From NCBI RefSeq assembly GCF_016801775.1, contig NZ_CP069004.1:2914001-2978000 (forward strand): a stretch of 64,000 nt of DNA, read 5' to 3'. The translations under genes and the position numbers were made by a program. The stretch's first letter is position 1. Each line of letters begins with the position of its first letter. Under the pieces are notes generated by a model that was given only the letters and a program-made list of their open reading frames with translations, had not been told where the DNA came from and made no database searches. Positions 27,813 through 36,872 of this stretch are shown piece by piece. The DNA comes from Sulfitobacter mediterraneus (GTDB lineage: Bacteria; Pseudomonadota; Alphaproteobacteria; Rhodobacterales; Rhodobacteraceae).

Positions 27813-28205
27813 TTACGAAGGCTTGATGATCCCATCTGTGTCCCAAGGTTGCGCGGCATCAGTATAGATGGATTTCTCCGGCGCGTAATGGGCCGGATCA
27901 TCCAGCGAGGATGCGTGCACGTAGACCCTGTCACTCATACGCGTGCTGCGCCGGGTCAATTGCGATCCGCAATTGGGGCAAAACCCGCTGTAGGTCGGTT
28001 GCCCGGACCCGCCCTGCATTTCAAAAACTTTGCAGGTCTCGCTGATCGAGAAGGTGTCAATTTCAAGTGGCAGCATTTCAGAATGCCCGGAACCAGTCAG
28101 CTTCTGGCAATCGCGGCAATGGCACCGAAACGTCGCCGCGCTGTGCCGGGTGCCCTCATAACGGACATGCCCACATTTGCATCCGCCAACCACACGCTCT
28201 GCCAT
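27813..28205 (-). CDS. GFA family (CENP-V/GFA) zinc-binding protein
   Basis: A 130-residue protein with the GFA fold: GGCKCGHVRYEG (first Cys pair), FRCHCRDCQKLTGSGHS (CxCxxC zinc site) and YSGFCPNCGSQLTRRS (late Cys pair). Family members were named for glutathione-dependent formaldehyde activation, though most are of unknown substrate. A second member lies at 51128-51514. An S-formylglutathione hydrolase gene lies about 4 kb away, but they are not in one operon. Confidence 0.9.
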   Translation of the reverse strand: MAERVVGGCKCGHVRYEGTRHSAATFRCHCRDCQKLTGSGHSEMLPLEIDTFSISETCKVFEMQGGSGQPTYSGFCPNCGSQLTRRSTRMSDRVYVHASSLDDPAHYAPEKSIYTDAAQPWDTDGIIKPS

Positions 28206-28414
28206 GATGTCTCCTCTCTTGCGAAAGTCTAAGTCAAATTCGGCTCGATGTCAGCTTGTTGGATGAAAGCCAAGGCATTGTCGCCGACAGGACACATTGG
28301 TTGATCATGGTTTTGGCATTCATCAATCCCCCTTCGCGCGCCATCACAATGCTTGATTTGACCCTGCGCGATCTGTGCGTAATCTGGCCGGACGCCCCCC
28401 GCATCGGAGCCATC

Positions 28415-29656
28415 ATGCAAGAACGTTCCCCTTTGTTTACGCCCGTCCTGATCGTGGGCTGTGTGATCATCATGGTCAGTTTCGCGGTGCGGGCCTCCTT
28501 TGGTGTTTTTCAGATCCCGATTGCTGAAGAGTTTGGCTGGTTGAGGGCGGAATTCTCACTGGCTATCGCGATCCAGAACCTGGCTTGGGGCATTGGGCAG
28601 CCGATCTTTGGTGCATTGGCGGAAAAGATCGGTGACCGGCGGGCCATCATTATCGGCGCGATTGTCTATGCTGCCGGTCTTTTGCTTTCGGCCAACTCCG
28701 TCACTCCGCTTGAGCATCAAGCCTACGCTTGGCTGGTGGGATTCGGGATTGCAGGCACCGGCTTTGGTGTAATTCTTGCGGTTGTTGGTCGGGCCTCATC
28801 GGATGAAAACCGGTCAATGTCTCTTGCCATTGTTACTGCGGCGGGCAGCGGTGGTCAGATTTTCGGGGCACCGATTGCCGAATGGATGCTGGGTTTCATG
28901 AGCTGGCAAGGTGTGTTTGTCGTGTTCGCGGTGGCCGTCATGGCGATGATCCTGACCTTGCCGATGATGCGGGCACCCGCGCTTGCGACCAAGGCGGAGC
29001 TGGAAGAAAGCCTTGGACAAATCCTGATCAAGGCGGCCCGAGATCCGTCCTATACAATGATTTTTCTGGGGTTCTTTTCCTGCGGCTACCAGCTTGGGTT
29101 TATCACGGCCCATTTCCCCGCCTTTGTGACTGAGCTGTGCGGTCCCATCCTTGCGGGTGGGGTTCTGCATAGCGTTGGGATAACCACCACCTCGGCATTG
29201 GGGGCGGTGGCGATTTCCCTGATCGGACTGGCCAATATCGTCGGAACGCTGACCGCCGGTTGGGCGGGTAAGCGGTATTCCAAGAAGTATCTGCTGGCCG
29301 GTATTTATGTCGGTCGTACCATCATCGCCGCGCTGTTCATCATGTTCCCGATCACGCCGATTTCGGTCATTCTGTTTTCGGTCGGGATGGGTTCGTTATG
29401 GCTGGCCACGGTGCCACTGACCTCGGGGCTGGTCGCGCATATCTATGGGCTGCGTTACATGGGCACACTTTATGGCATCGTCTTTTTCAGCCACCAATTG
29501 GGCAGTTTTCTTGGCGTCTGGCTGGGCGGGCGGATGTATGATGCCTTTGGCAGTTACACTGCCGTTTGGTGGATCGGCGTTGGCGTCGGCGCATTCAGCG
29601 CCATTGTGCATCTGCCGATCCGTGAACGTCGCCTCGAAGGGTTGGTGACAGCCTAA
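28415..29656 (+). CDS. MFS transporter
   Basis: A 413-residue major facilitator with about 12 transmembrane segments. The loop 2-3 motif is seen as GALAEKIGDRRAIIIGA. The best start is ATG 28415 (GGAG seven bases upstream); the open frame goes further up to 28256 but has no membrane segment there. The N-terminal half resembles monocarboxylate/oxalate-formate antiporter-type MFS proteins (FAVRASFGVFQIPIAEEFGW). It overlaps the stop of the convergent ornithine cyclodeaminase gene. Substrate unknown. Confidence 0.9.
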   Translation: MQERSPLFTPVLIVGCVIIMVSFAVRASFGVFQIPIAEEFGWLRAEFSLAIAIQNLAWGIGQPIFGALAEKIGDRRAIIIGAIVYAAGLLLSANSVTPLEHQAYAWLVGFGIAGTGFGVILAVVGRASSDENRSMSLAIVTAAGSGGQIFGAPIAEWMLGFMSWQGVFVVFAVAVMAMILTLPMMRAPALATKAELEESLGQILIKAARDPSYTMIFLGFFSCGYQLGFITAHFPAFVTELCGPILAGGVLHSVGITTTSALGAVAISLIGLANIVGTLTAGWAGKRYSKKYLLAGIYVGRTIIAALFIMFPITPISVILFSVGMGSLWLATVPLTSGLVAHIYGLRYMGTLYGIVFFSHQLGSFLGVWLGGRMYDAFGSYTAVWWIGVGVGAFSAIVHLPIRERRLEGLVTA

Positions 29657-30570
29657 CGGCTGCGCCAACGGTCCAGAATATAGCGGCTGGTCATCAAATC
29701 CAGATGCGCCCCGCCGCCGTTCTTGAACAGGGTGATTTCGTCATCCGACGAACGGTTGAAGTTACCCGGATCGTAGTAATCAGCGATCAAATGTTCGCGG
29801 GCAATCACACCTGATTCAAGCGGGATGTTGATCTCTCCGATGTGACCTATCGTGGTGTCAAAACTGTCCACAAAAACCCGCGCACGGATGATCGCGCCAT
29901 CATCCACCTCACGCATATCGGGTCGGTAGGCGCCAATCAGGTCGACATGCTGCCCCGGTTGCAGCCAATCGCCCTTGATCAGCGGATCGGTGGACATGGT
30001 GGCGCTGGTGATGATGTCCGCAACCCCCACCGCGGCTTGCAGATCCGTGGCAACGCGCAAGCCCGGAGTTTCAGCAGCCATTTTTTCAGCGTTGCCGGGG
30101 CTGCGGTTCCAGACGGTAAACTGCGCATCAGGAAACACCGCACGATATGCGGCATGCAGGGCGCGGCCCTGATTGCCTGCACCGACGATCAGGATGTTCT
30201 TGCTGTCTGGTCGGGCCAGTCGCCGCGCGGCAAGCAAGCTATCACCGGCGGTTTTCCATTTGGTCACAAGATGAAAGTCAACAATTGCCTCAAGCATGCC
30301 GTTCGCATCAGCGTATAGGTTCAGCCCGCCATTGATCATCGGGGTGCCTTTGGCCGGATTGCCCGGAAAAACCGTGGCGGATTTGACTGCAATCCCCAGA
30401 CCGTCGATCCATGCAGCCCGGCTGAGCAAGGTGTCATCACCCCGATAGAGAAAGGTATCACCGATCTCGGCCTTGGGCAGGGTGTGACCGGCAGCCAATG
30501 CGTCCGTCAGGCCGATCCAGTCCAGCACCGCCTCGCCCGCGTCAAAAGGGATAAAGGGAATGTCAGTCAT
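29653..30570 (-). CDS. Ornithine cyclodeaminase / mu-crystallin family protein
   Basis: A 305-residue NAD(P)-dependent protein of the OCD/mu-crystallin family. The Rossmann motif is ILIVGAGNQGRALHAAYRAV (about 127-146), and the substrate-side residues include VDFHLVTKWKTAGDSLLAARRLAR and the late IGAYRPDMREVDD. Family members include ornithine cyclodeaminase, ketimine reductases and alanine dehydrogenases, so the exact substrate is open. It overlaps the HAD gene upstream (30567-30570, ATGA), so both are in one operon. Confidence 0.9.
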   Translation of the reverse strand: MTDIPFIPFDAGEAVLDWIGLTDALAAGHTLPKAEIGDTFLYRGDDTLLSRAAWIDGLGIAVKSATVFPGNPAKGTPMINGGLNLYADANGMLEAIVDFHLVTKWKTAGDSLLAARRLARPDSKNILIVGAGNQGRALHAAYRAVFPDAQFTVWNRSPGNAEKMAAETPGLRVATDLQAAVGVADIITSATMSTDPLIKGDWLQPGQHVDLIGAYRPDMREVDDGAIIRARVFVDSFDTTIGHIGEINIPLESGVIAREHLIADYYDPGNFNRSSDDEITLFKNGGGAHLDLMTSRYILDRWRSR

Positions 30571-31187
30571 TTTGCGTCCTCTTCGGTCAAAAGCCCCGCC
30601 ATCACCAGCCGATTGGCCCAGCCTTCCGGTCCGGTGAAATGGTGGGTTTGCCAGCCGCGTGCTGCGGCAGCGTTGATATTGTCGATCCGGTCATCGGTGA
30701 ACAAAAGCGCCTTTGGATCAACGCCGCTGCGATCCTCAAGCGCGGCATAGATGCCCGCATCCGGCTTGATGACCCCCAAATGACCCGAGATATAGTCCCC
30801 GTCGAACTGCCGGAGAAACGGGTAGCGTTCTGCCGCCAGATCATAGGTCTGAATGCCGAAGTTGGTGAGGGAGAACACCGGAACATTGGCGCGTTGCAGA
30901 GCCTGCATCAGGCGCACGGAATGGTCGATCACGGGGGCGGCGATGTCGATCCAGCGGTCGTGCCAGAGCTGGATCTCTGCACGCCAATGCGGATAGATCT
31001 CAGCGGTGTCATAGATCACATCACGGAACGTCTCGCCGCGATCAATACGGTCGTTCATGCCGTGCAGATCAACCTCTGCAAACATCGCGCGGCGGCGGGC
31101 TTCGCCTATCTGCGCGTCAAAAAACCGCTCTGGCAGCCATTCGATCAGAACATTGCCGATGTCAAAAACCACGGCTTGGGGTGTCAT
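30567..31187 (-). CDS. HAD family hydrolase
   Basis: A 206-residue haloacid dehalogenase-like protein of the YihX-type subgroup. Motif I is VVFDIGNVLIEW, in which the second Asp of DxD is replaced by Gly, as in YihX and some epoxide hydrolase N-terminal domains; motif II is VFSLTNFG and motif III/IV is GVIKPDAGIY followed by LLFTDDRIDNINAA. It is likely a phosphatase of small sugar phosphates or a relative, but the substrate is unknown. It is the first gene of a two-gene operon with ornithine cyclodeaminase. Confidence 0.9.
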   Translation of the reverse strand: MTPQAVVFDIGNVLIEWLPERFFDAQIGEARRRAMFAEVDLHGMNDRIDRGETFRDVIYDTAEIYPHWRAEIQLWHDRWIDIAAPVIDHSVRLMQALQRANVPVFSLTNFGIQTYDLAAERYPFLRQFDGDYISGHLGVIKPDAGIYAALEDRSGVDPKALLFTDDRIDNINAAAARGWQTHHFTGPEGWANRLVMAGLLTEEDAK

Positions 31188-31251
31188 TTGTCTGCCCTCC
31201 TGGCATTGGAAACTTTCAATGTCTCCATCCGTTTACCTTGACAGAAAACGC

Positions 31252-31713
31252 TCATAACCGCGCTGCTGCACGCAGCTCCCGCTCCAATGCGTCCAGAAAA
31301 CGGGACCGGTCAGCCTTGGTAAACCCTTTGCCGCCGCCTTGTCTGAATGGATCAGCGGCCCGCAGATCCGCCATCAAGTCTCGGGTTGCAAGAACGTTGC
31401 CGATATTGGCCGCCGTCAATGCCTCGCCATTGTGTTTGAGCACTTTGGCGCCCGCCTCCACACATTTGGCGGCAAGGGGGATGTCGCCGGTGACAACCAC
31501 ATCGCCAGTGCCTGCACGGTCCGCGATCCACATATCCGCCACATCCGGCCCATCAGGTACGATCACGGTTTTAACCAGCGGATTTTGCGAGGGCCGCAAT
31601 CCGCCGTTGGACACCACAAACATCCTTACCTTGTGACGGGTTGCGACCCGTTCTGCCTCCGCTTTGACGGGGCAGGCGTCGGCGTCAATATAGAGCGCGG
31701 TCAATGGCCTCAA
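31252..31713 (-). CDS. YaiI/YqxD family protein (DUF188)
   Basis: A 153-residue protein of the DUF188/YaiI family, which has a PIN-like fold. Conserved acidic positions are in [18 protein letters not shown] and [21 protein letters not shown]; the C-terminal part has [20 protein letters not shown]. Function is not established, although the fold suggests a nuclease. The start at 31713 overlaps the FghA gene stop (31710), so it is translated after FghA. Confidence 0.93.
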   Translation of the reverse strand: MRPLTALYIDADACPVKAEAERVATRHKVRMFVVSNGGLRPSQNPLVKTVIVPDGPDVADMWIADRAGTGDVVVTGDIPLAAKCVEAGAKVLKHNGEALTAANIGNVLATRDLMADLRAADPFRQGGGKGFTKADRSRFLDALERELRAAARL

Positions 31714-32543
31714 ACCCCATAAAGCGCATCGGCGTGAAAGGCGATGTGATCTTCTATGAAGGTCGAGACAAAGAAGTAGCTGTGGTCATAGCCCGGCTGC
31801 ATCCGGAACGTGGCTTGCTGTCGCTTGGCGGCAATCGCGGCGGCCAGTGCCTCGGGCTTGAGCAGGTCCAGAAACTGATCCGATGCGCCTTGGTCAATCA
31901 GGATAGGTCCGTCAAAGCCCTTTTCCTGCATCAGCAAGGTTGCGTCGTGTTTGGCCCATGCCGCGTCATCCTCGCCCAGATAGGCGGTCAATTGTTTGCG
32001 GCCCCAATCGCTTGCGGTTGGGGTGGCAATCGGCGCAAAGGCCGAGACAGACGTAAACCGCCCCGGCAGGTTCATCGCCAATGTCAGCGCCCCATGGCCA
32101 CCCATCGAATGGCCTGTGATGCCCTGCCGCGTCAGGTCAATGGCAAAATTCGCGCCGATCAATGCGGGCAGTTCTTCTGCGATATAATCCCACATCTGAA
32201 AATGTGTCTGCCAGGGGCCTTGGGTGGCGTTGACATAAAACCCGGCCCCCTTTCCCAGATCATAGGCTTCGTCGTCGGCGACATCGTCACCGCGCGGAGA
32301 AGTATCAGGAAACACCAGCGCGATCCCGTGTTCGGCAGCCCATGATTGCGCACCTGCCTTGGTCATCGCGTTTTCATGTGTGCAGGTCAGGCCCGACAAG
32401 TACCACAGCACTGGCACCGGCCCATCGCGGGCCTCTTCTGGCAGGAACAACCCAAAGGTCATTTCGCAATTACATGCCTCTGAACTGTGGGAATAGACAC
32501 CTTGCGTGCCACCAAAACAGGCATTTTCAGAAATGGTTTTCAT
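31710..32543 (-). CDS. fghA: S-formylglutathione hydrolase
   Basis: A 277-residue esterase D-type alpha/beta hydrolase. The nucleophile elbow is [15 protein letters not shown]; further marks are [19 protein letters not shown] and the early [16 protein letters not shown]. It hydrolyses S-formylglutathione to formate and glutathione in formaldehyde oxidation. The usual partner, the glutathione-dependent formaldehyde dehydrogenase, is not in this window; instead the gene is coupled to YaiI and preceded by an AEC transporter gene at 65 bp. Confidence 0.95.
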   Translation of the reverse strand: MKTISENACFGGTQGVYSHSSEACNCEMTFGLFLPEEARDGPVPVLWYLSGLTCTHENAMTKAGAQSWAAEHGIALVFPDTSPRGDDVADDEAYDLGKGAGFYVNATQGPWQTHFQMWDYIAEELPALIGANFAIDLTRQGITGHSMGGHGALTLAMNLPGRFTSVSAFAPIATPTASDWGRKQLTAYLGEDDAAWAKHDATLLMQEKGFDGPILIDQGASDQFLDLLKPEALAAAIAAKRQQATFRMQPGYDHSYFFVSTFIEDHIAFHADALYGV

Positions 32544-32608
32544 CGTCGGATCCTTTTGTCATGTCCGCCGCGCCGGGCCGGACCTTGCAACAGTCAGTAC
32601 TGGAAAGA

Positions 32609-33538
32609 TCAGCCCCCTGTCACCCCCGCGATCACAAGGCTGACGGTGACAATGCTGAGGGCTGTGGAAAATAGAATGGCGGTGGAAACGCGTACCGGGG
32701 CTACGCCATAATGCTGGGCGAGGATAAACACATTGCCCGCCACGGGCAGGGCGGAAACTGCAATGATCACGCCAGCCTTGAACGGGTCCACATCGAATAT
32801 ATAAAGCGCGGCAATACCAACCAGCAACGGATGCAACACCAGTTTGCAAAAGCTGAGCCAGCCTGCCACTTCGATCCGTTCCGCCGATTTAAAGGCGAGC
32901 GACGCGCCGATGGCAAACAAGGCGCCGGGGGTGGCGGCGCCGCCCAGGATGGCCAGAAAATCATTGATCGGCTCAGGGATCGGAAGTGCGAAACCGGCAC
33001 AGACAAACCCAAGCGAGATCGCCACAATCATTGGATTGCGCAACAGACCCAGGGCAATAGACCGGATCATGCGCAGGCTGATCTGGCCGTCCCGCGCACC
33101 GGTGATCAAAATCACAATAAGGCTGGAGAACACGATCAGATCTACCGCCAGCGCCAACAGAACCGGACCAATCGCCTCCGCACCCAGCAGCAGGGTCAAC
33201 ATTGGAACGCCCAGAAACCCGGTATTTCCGATGGCGGCGCATTGCGCCTCAATCGCGGTGGTCGGCACGTCCAAACCGCGCAGAAAGCCGACGATGGTCG
33301 CGATCCCGTAAACAAACGCCGTACCCCACAGATAGGCCGCGATCAAACGCCCGTCCCAGACCTCGGCCAGCGACAGGTTTGCCGAAAACCGGAACAACAT
33401 GGCCGAGAGGGCAAAGTAGAATACGAATTTGGTGAGGTAGGCGGTCGCTTCTTCACTGAAAAAGCGGGTGCGCCCGGCCCAGTATCCCAGACCGATCAGC
33501 AAAAAGAACGGCAAGGTCTTGAAAAAGATCGCCAGCAT
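32609..33538 (-). CDS. AEC family transporter
   Basis: A 309-residue auxin-efflux-carrier-type permease with about ten transmembrane helices in two halves. It has the usual crossing region GNTGFLGVPMLTLLLG and the late GVIIAVSALPVAGNVFILAQHY. The family moves small organic acids such as malate or malonate. It sits between mbfA (51 bp upstream) and fghA (65 bp downstream) on the same strand; co-transcription is possible. Substrate unknown. Confidence 0.9.
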   Translation of the reverse strand: MLAIFFKTLPFFLLIGLGYWAGRTRFFSEEATAYLTKFVFYFALSAMLFRFSANLSLAEVWDGRLIAAYLWGTAFVYGIATIVGFLRGLDVPTTAIEAQCAAIGNTGFLGVPMLTLLLGAEAIGPVLLALAVDLIVFSSLIVILITGARDGQISLRMIRSIALGLLRNPMIVAISLGFVCAGFALPIPEPINDFLAILGGAATPGALFAIGASLAFKSAERIEVAGWLSFCKLVLHPLLVGIAALYIFDVDPFKAGVIIAVSALPVAGNVFILAQHYGVAPVRVSTAILFSTALSIVTVSLVIAGVTGG

Positions 33539-33589
33539 AGCCTTGGGTAACCAGCCAGAGGGTCGGGCGCAAGGTGCCTCTGCGGCCCG

Positions 33590-34564
33590 TCAGCCCGATC
33601 CGATCAGAACACCCGCAGCGAAGACGAGCGCACCGCCCAGCACGACCTGCATGGCGGCACGGAAGAACGGCGTTTCCATGTATTTGTTCTGAATCCAGGC
33701 AATCGCCCATAGCTCGATAAAGACGACGACAAAGGCAGTGATCGTGGCGGTCCAGAAATCCGGGATCAGATAGGGCAGGGCATGGCCCAATCCCCCGACC
33801 GTGGTCATAATCCCTGAGGCAAAGCCGCGCTTCCACGGCGATCCCCGCCCCGACAGCTCCCCGTCATCAGAGGCCGCCTCGGTAAAGCCCATGGAAATCC
33901 CGGCCCCGACGGAGGCCGCCAATCCCACCAGAAAGGTTGTCCATGTGTCTTGCGTGGCAAAGGCGGTGGCGAAAATGGGCGCAAGGGTCGAGACAGACCC
34001 ATCCATCAGCCCCGCCAACCCCGGCTGTACCCATGTCAGGATAAATTGCCGATGCGCACGGCTGTCCTCTTCTGTCTGGGCATCGCCGGACAAATGGGTC
34101 TCGGTAAGCTCTGCCGCCGTCGATTGATGCCCAGCCTCAGCTGCGGCCAGATCGCCCAAGAGTTTCCGTGTAGCTGTGTCAGATGTCCGCGCGGCTGCTG
34201 CCAGGTAAAAGGCCTCTGCGTCCCGTTCCATGGCGGCGGCTTCTTCGCGGATGCGTTCAAGCCCGAGGTTTTCGACCAGCCAGACCGGACGGCGGGCGTA
34301 GTAGCCCGACACATGCTCGCGCCGGATCAGCGGAATGGTGGACCCAAACCGCGCCTCGTGAAGATCAATCAACCGTTTGCGGTGCGTGTCTTCTTCGCTG
34401 GCCATGCCATCAAACACGGCGGCGGTGTCGGGAAAATCTTCACGCAGATTTTCTGCATATCCACGGTAAATCCGTGCATCATCTTCCTCAGAGGAAATGG
34501 CAAGCGCCAGAATCTCTTGTTCAGTCAAATCCTTGAAACGTTTACGGGCGAGCGAGAAGCGCAT
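33590..34564 (-). CDS. mbfA: Iron exporter MbfA (rubrerythrin-VIT1 fusion)
   Basis: A 324-residue membrane-bound ferritin. The N-terminal rubrerythrin-like diiron domain (about 1-165) has the Glu-rich helices ISSEEDDARIYRGYAE, ASEEDTHRKRLIDLHEA, AAAMERDAEAFYLAAA and AAAEAGHQSTAAELTE. The C-terminal VIT1/CCC1-like part (about 175-324) has roughly four to five transmembrane helices, beginning HRQFILTWVQPGLAGLMDG. In Bradyrhizobium and Agrobacterium MbfA exports iron and protects from iron and peroxide stress, under Irr control. A fitting Irr-type palindrome lies 19 bp upstream of this start. Confidence 0.95.
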   Translation of the reverse strand: MRFSLARKRFKDLTEQEILALAISSEEDDARIYRGYAENLREDFPDTAAVFDGMASEEDTHRKRLIDLHEARFGSTIPLIRREHVSGYYARRPVWLVENLGLERIREEAAAMERDAEAFYLAAAARTSDTATRKLLGDLAAAEAGHQSTAAELTETHLSGDAQTEEDSRAHRQFILTWVQPGLAGLMDGSVSTLAPIFATAFATQDTWTTFLVGLAASVGAGISMGFTEAASDDGELSGRGSPWKRGFASGIMTTVGGLGHALPYLIPDFWTATITAFVVVFIELWAIAWIQNKYMETPFFRAAMQVVLGGALVFAAGVLIGSG

Positions 34565-34582
34565 GGCAGTATCCTCTAGCGG

Positions 34583-34598
34583 TTTAGAATGATTCTAA
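34583..34598. promoter_or_regulatory. Irr box / iron control element upstream of mbfA
   Basis: The palindrome TTAGAAT-G-ATTCTAA (34584-34598, preceded by T) is a perfect inverted repeat with 7-bp arms. It fits the alphaproteobacterial iron control element recognised by Irr (TTTAGAA-like half-sites). It lies 19-34 bp upstream of the mbfA start codon, overlapping where its promoter or leader would be, which suits repression by Irr when iron is low. It could also affect the TetR gene on the other strand, which begins at 34706. Confidence 0.75.
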
Positions 34599-34659
34599 TA
34601 CTTGCGGGCAACAGGAACAACCGACTTTGCGTGACGGAAAGGGATTTATTCCTTGGAAC

Positions 34660-34675
34660 TAAACAAAACGGTTTA
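34660..34675. promoter_or_regulatory. Candidate TetR operator upstream of the TetR/I78 genes
   Basis: TAAAC-N6-GTTTA is a short inverted repeat 31-46 bp upstream of the TetR gene start and overlaps a TTTATATTC stretch that could be a -10 element. Autoregulation from such a site is common for TetR proteins, but nothing further supports it here. Confidence 0.35.
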
Positions 34676-34705
34676 TATTCTCATATTCAACATTCTGGAG
34701 TTTCC

Positions 34706-35323
34706 ATGACAGCACTCGCACAGCAGATTCGCAAAGGCCGTAAGTTCGATCAGGTTCTTGCCGGTGCCCGCGAGGTGTTTATGGCTGACGGCTTTGAAGG
34801 GGCCAGCGTGGATGAAATCGCCCGCGTTGCTGCCGTATCCAAAGCCACCCTCTATAGTTATTTCCCTGACAAACGTCTGCTTTTCCTCGAAGTGGCCAAT
34901 GCCGAATGTTGCCGGCAATCGGACGAGGCGATGGACAATATAGATCTCGAAGCGCCGCCGCGCGAGGTGTTGATGCAAACCGGCTGCCATTTTGTCAGGT
35001 TCATCACCTCCAAGTTCGGACAGCAAATCTTTTGCATGTGCGTTGCAGAGAAGGACCGGTTCCCCGAACTGGGGCAACAATTCTACAATTCCGGTCCCGC
35101 TGTGATGCGTGCCGAGATGGCCGAATACTTCGAAATGGCCGAAGCGCGGGGCGAGCTGCGGATTAAGGACAAGCTACTGGCGGCGGATCAATTCGGCGAT
35201 CTGTGCAAGGCAGACATCTGGACCCGTTTGATTTTTGGCGTGGTGCAAACAGTCAGCGAAGAAGAAATCCACTATGTCGTGGAAAATGCTGTCGATACCT
35301 TTCTGGCGAGGTACGGAGTATGA
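34706..35323 (+). CDS. TetR/AcrR family transcriptional regulator
   Basis: A 205-residue regulator. The N-terminal helix-turn-helix is GFEGASVDEIARVAAVSKATLYSYFPDKRLLF (about residues 29-60). The C-terminal ligand domain includes CHFVRFITSKFGQQIFCMCVAEKDRFPELG, the AcrR-type C-terminal pattern. ATG 34706 has CTGGAG seven bases upstream; the open frame continues to 34589 but lacks a ribosome site there. It overlaps the I78 lipoprotein gene by ATGA (35320-35323). Targets and ligand unknown; it is divergent from mbfA. Confidence 0.92.
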   Translation: MTALAQQIRKGRKFDQVLAGAREVFMADGFEGASVDEIARVAAVSKATLYSYFPDKRLLFLEVANAECCRQSDEAMDNIDLEAPPREVLMQTGCHFVRFITSKFGQQIFCMCVAEKDRFPELGQQFYNSGPAVMRAEMAEYFEMAEARGELRIKDKLLAADQFGDLCKADIWTRLIFGVVQTVSEEEIHYVVENAVDTFLARYGV

Positions 35324-35565
35324 GGGGATGCATCGCATTGACGCTGCTGGTTCTGGCCGGATGCAGCGCAGAGCCTGCTATCAATGCCTGCGGTGCGGAC
35401 CAGTGGCGCAGTTTGCTGGGCAAGCCCGAGGCCGCATTGTCTGTCATCAACAAGGAACTGCGCATTATTCACCCTGGTGATGCCGTGACGATGGATTTCA
35501 ACCCTGCACGGTTGAATGCTGAGATCGACGCGCAGGGCAAGATTGCAAAACTGGCCTGTTACTGA
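35320..35565 (+). CDS. I78 family peptidase inhibitor-like lipoprotein
   Basis: An 81-residue lipoprotein. The signal peptide ends in LVLAGC (Cys15), followed by a short mature domain with the I78 pattern: CGADQWRSLLGKPEAALSVI, LRIIHPGDAVTMDFNPARLN and a final GKIAKLACY. The two mature Cys likely form a disulfide. I78 inhibitors block serine proteases. The start overlaps the TetR stop (ATGA), an unusual coupling of a regulator and an envelope protease inhibitor. Its 3' end overlaps that of convergent paaK. Confidence 0.85.
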   Translation: MRGCIALTLLVLAGCSAEPAINACGADQWRSLLGKPEAALSVINKELRIIHPGDAVTMDFNPARLNAEIDAQGKIAKLACY

Positions 35566-36872
35566 CCCTTGGGGCGGTTATCGACGATCCGAACGGCCTT
35601 TCCTTCGGATCGCGGCACACCGCCAACATCAGCCACATCCACTTTGATACTGACGCCTACGGTTTGTTTGACCTTGGCAGACAATTGTCTGGCGGCGGCG
35701 GCGCGGGTCTCATCCGACATGGACGCATCCGCGCATTCGCAGATCACGCGCATTTGGTCCATCCGGTCCGGACGGCTCAACTCGATCTGGAAGTGCGGGG
35801 CCAATGATTTGACCTCCATGAGCTCTTCTTCGATCTGGGTTGGAAAGATATTCACGCCGCGCAGGATGATCATGTCATCGGTGCGCCCGGTGACCTTTTC
35901 CATCCGCCGCATGGACCGCGCCGTCCCGGCCAGCAGCCGGGTCAAATCGCGAGTCCGGTATCGGATGATCGGAAAGGCCTCTTTGGTCAAGGAGGTGAAA
36001 ACCAGCTCCCCCCGTTCCCCATCGGCAACGGGTTCTCCGGTGTCAGGGTTGATAATCTCCGGGTAGAAATGGTCTTCCCAGATGTGCAGCCCGTCCTTTG
36101 TCTCCACGCATTCCATTGACACACCCGGCCCCATCACTTCGGACAGGCCGTAGATATCCACCGCATGCATATCGAAAGCCTCTTCGATCTCAAGCCGCAT
36201 GGCGTTGGTCCATGGCTCGGCGCCGAAGATGCCGACCTGCAACGAAGAGTCGCGCGGATCGACCCCCTGCGCGGCGAATTCGTCCAGAATGGACAGGGCA
36301 TAAGACGGGGTTACGGTGATCCCTTTGGGTTGAAAATCACCGATCAATCTCACCTGTCGGGGGGTCATACCGCCGGAGACAGGCACCGTCGTCAGTCCCA
36401 GATAGTCAGACCCCAGATGGATGCCCATCCCGCCAGTGAACAACCCGTAGCCATAGGCGTTGTGCAGCATGTCTCCGGGGCAAAGACCGGCCGCCCGCAA
36501 TGACCGCGCCACAACGGAACCCCAGTTGTCCAGATCTTTCTTGGTATAACCCACAACCGTCGGCTTGCCTGTCGTACCGGACGAAGCATGCAGCCGCGCC
36601 ACCTGTTCACGGGGCACGGCAAAGAGGCCAAAGGGATAGTTGTCGCGCAGGTCGTTCTTAACCGTAAAGGGAAATTTCGCCAGATCAGCCAGAGAGTGCA
36701 GATCATCCGGATGCACACCCGCCGCATCAAAACTGTCCTTGTAAAAAGGCACGTTGTCATACGCATGGCGCAGTGACCACTTCATCCGCTCAAGCTGTAG
36801 CGCCTCAATTTCGTCGCGGCTGGCAATTTCAATCGGATCCAATGTGGATTTCGCGGGCGTCAGATCTTTCAT
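35559..36872 (-). CDS. paaK: Phenylacetate-CoA ligase
   Basis: A 437-residue adenylate-forming ligase that makes phenylacetyl-CoA from phenylacetate, ATP and CoA. The P-loop-like motif is LHASSGTTGKPTVVGYTKKD (about 95-114); further marks are YGLSEVMGPGVSMEC, YRTRDLTRLL and the C-terminal MIILRGVNIFPTQIEEELM. Its start codon overlaps the paaI stop by one base (TGATG), so the two genes are co-translated. The other paa genes (ring epoxidase and hydrolase) are not in this window. Confidence 0.95.
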   Translation of the reverse strand: MKDLTPAKSTLDPIEIASRDEIEALQLERMKWSLRHAYDNVPFYKDSFDAAGVHPDDLHSLADLAKFPFTVKNDLRDNYPFGLFAVPREQVARLHASSGTTGKPTVVGYTKKDLDNWGSVVARSLRAAGLCPGDMLHNAYGYGLFTGGMGIHLGSDYLGLTTVPVSGGMTPRQVRLIGDFQPKGITVTPSYALSILDEFAAQGVDPRDSSLQVGIFGAEPWTNAMRLEIEEAFDMHAVDIYGLSEVMGPGVSMECVETKDGLHIWEDHFYPEIINPDTGEPVADGERGELVFTSLTKEAFPIIRYRTRDLTRLLAGTARSMRRMEKVTGRTDDMIILRGVNIFPTQIEEELMEVKSLAPHFQIELSRPDRMDQMRVICECADASMSDETRAAAARQLSAKVKQTVGVSIKVDVADVGGVPRSEGKAVRIVDNRPKGQ

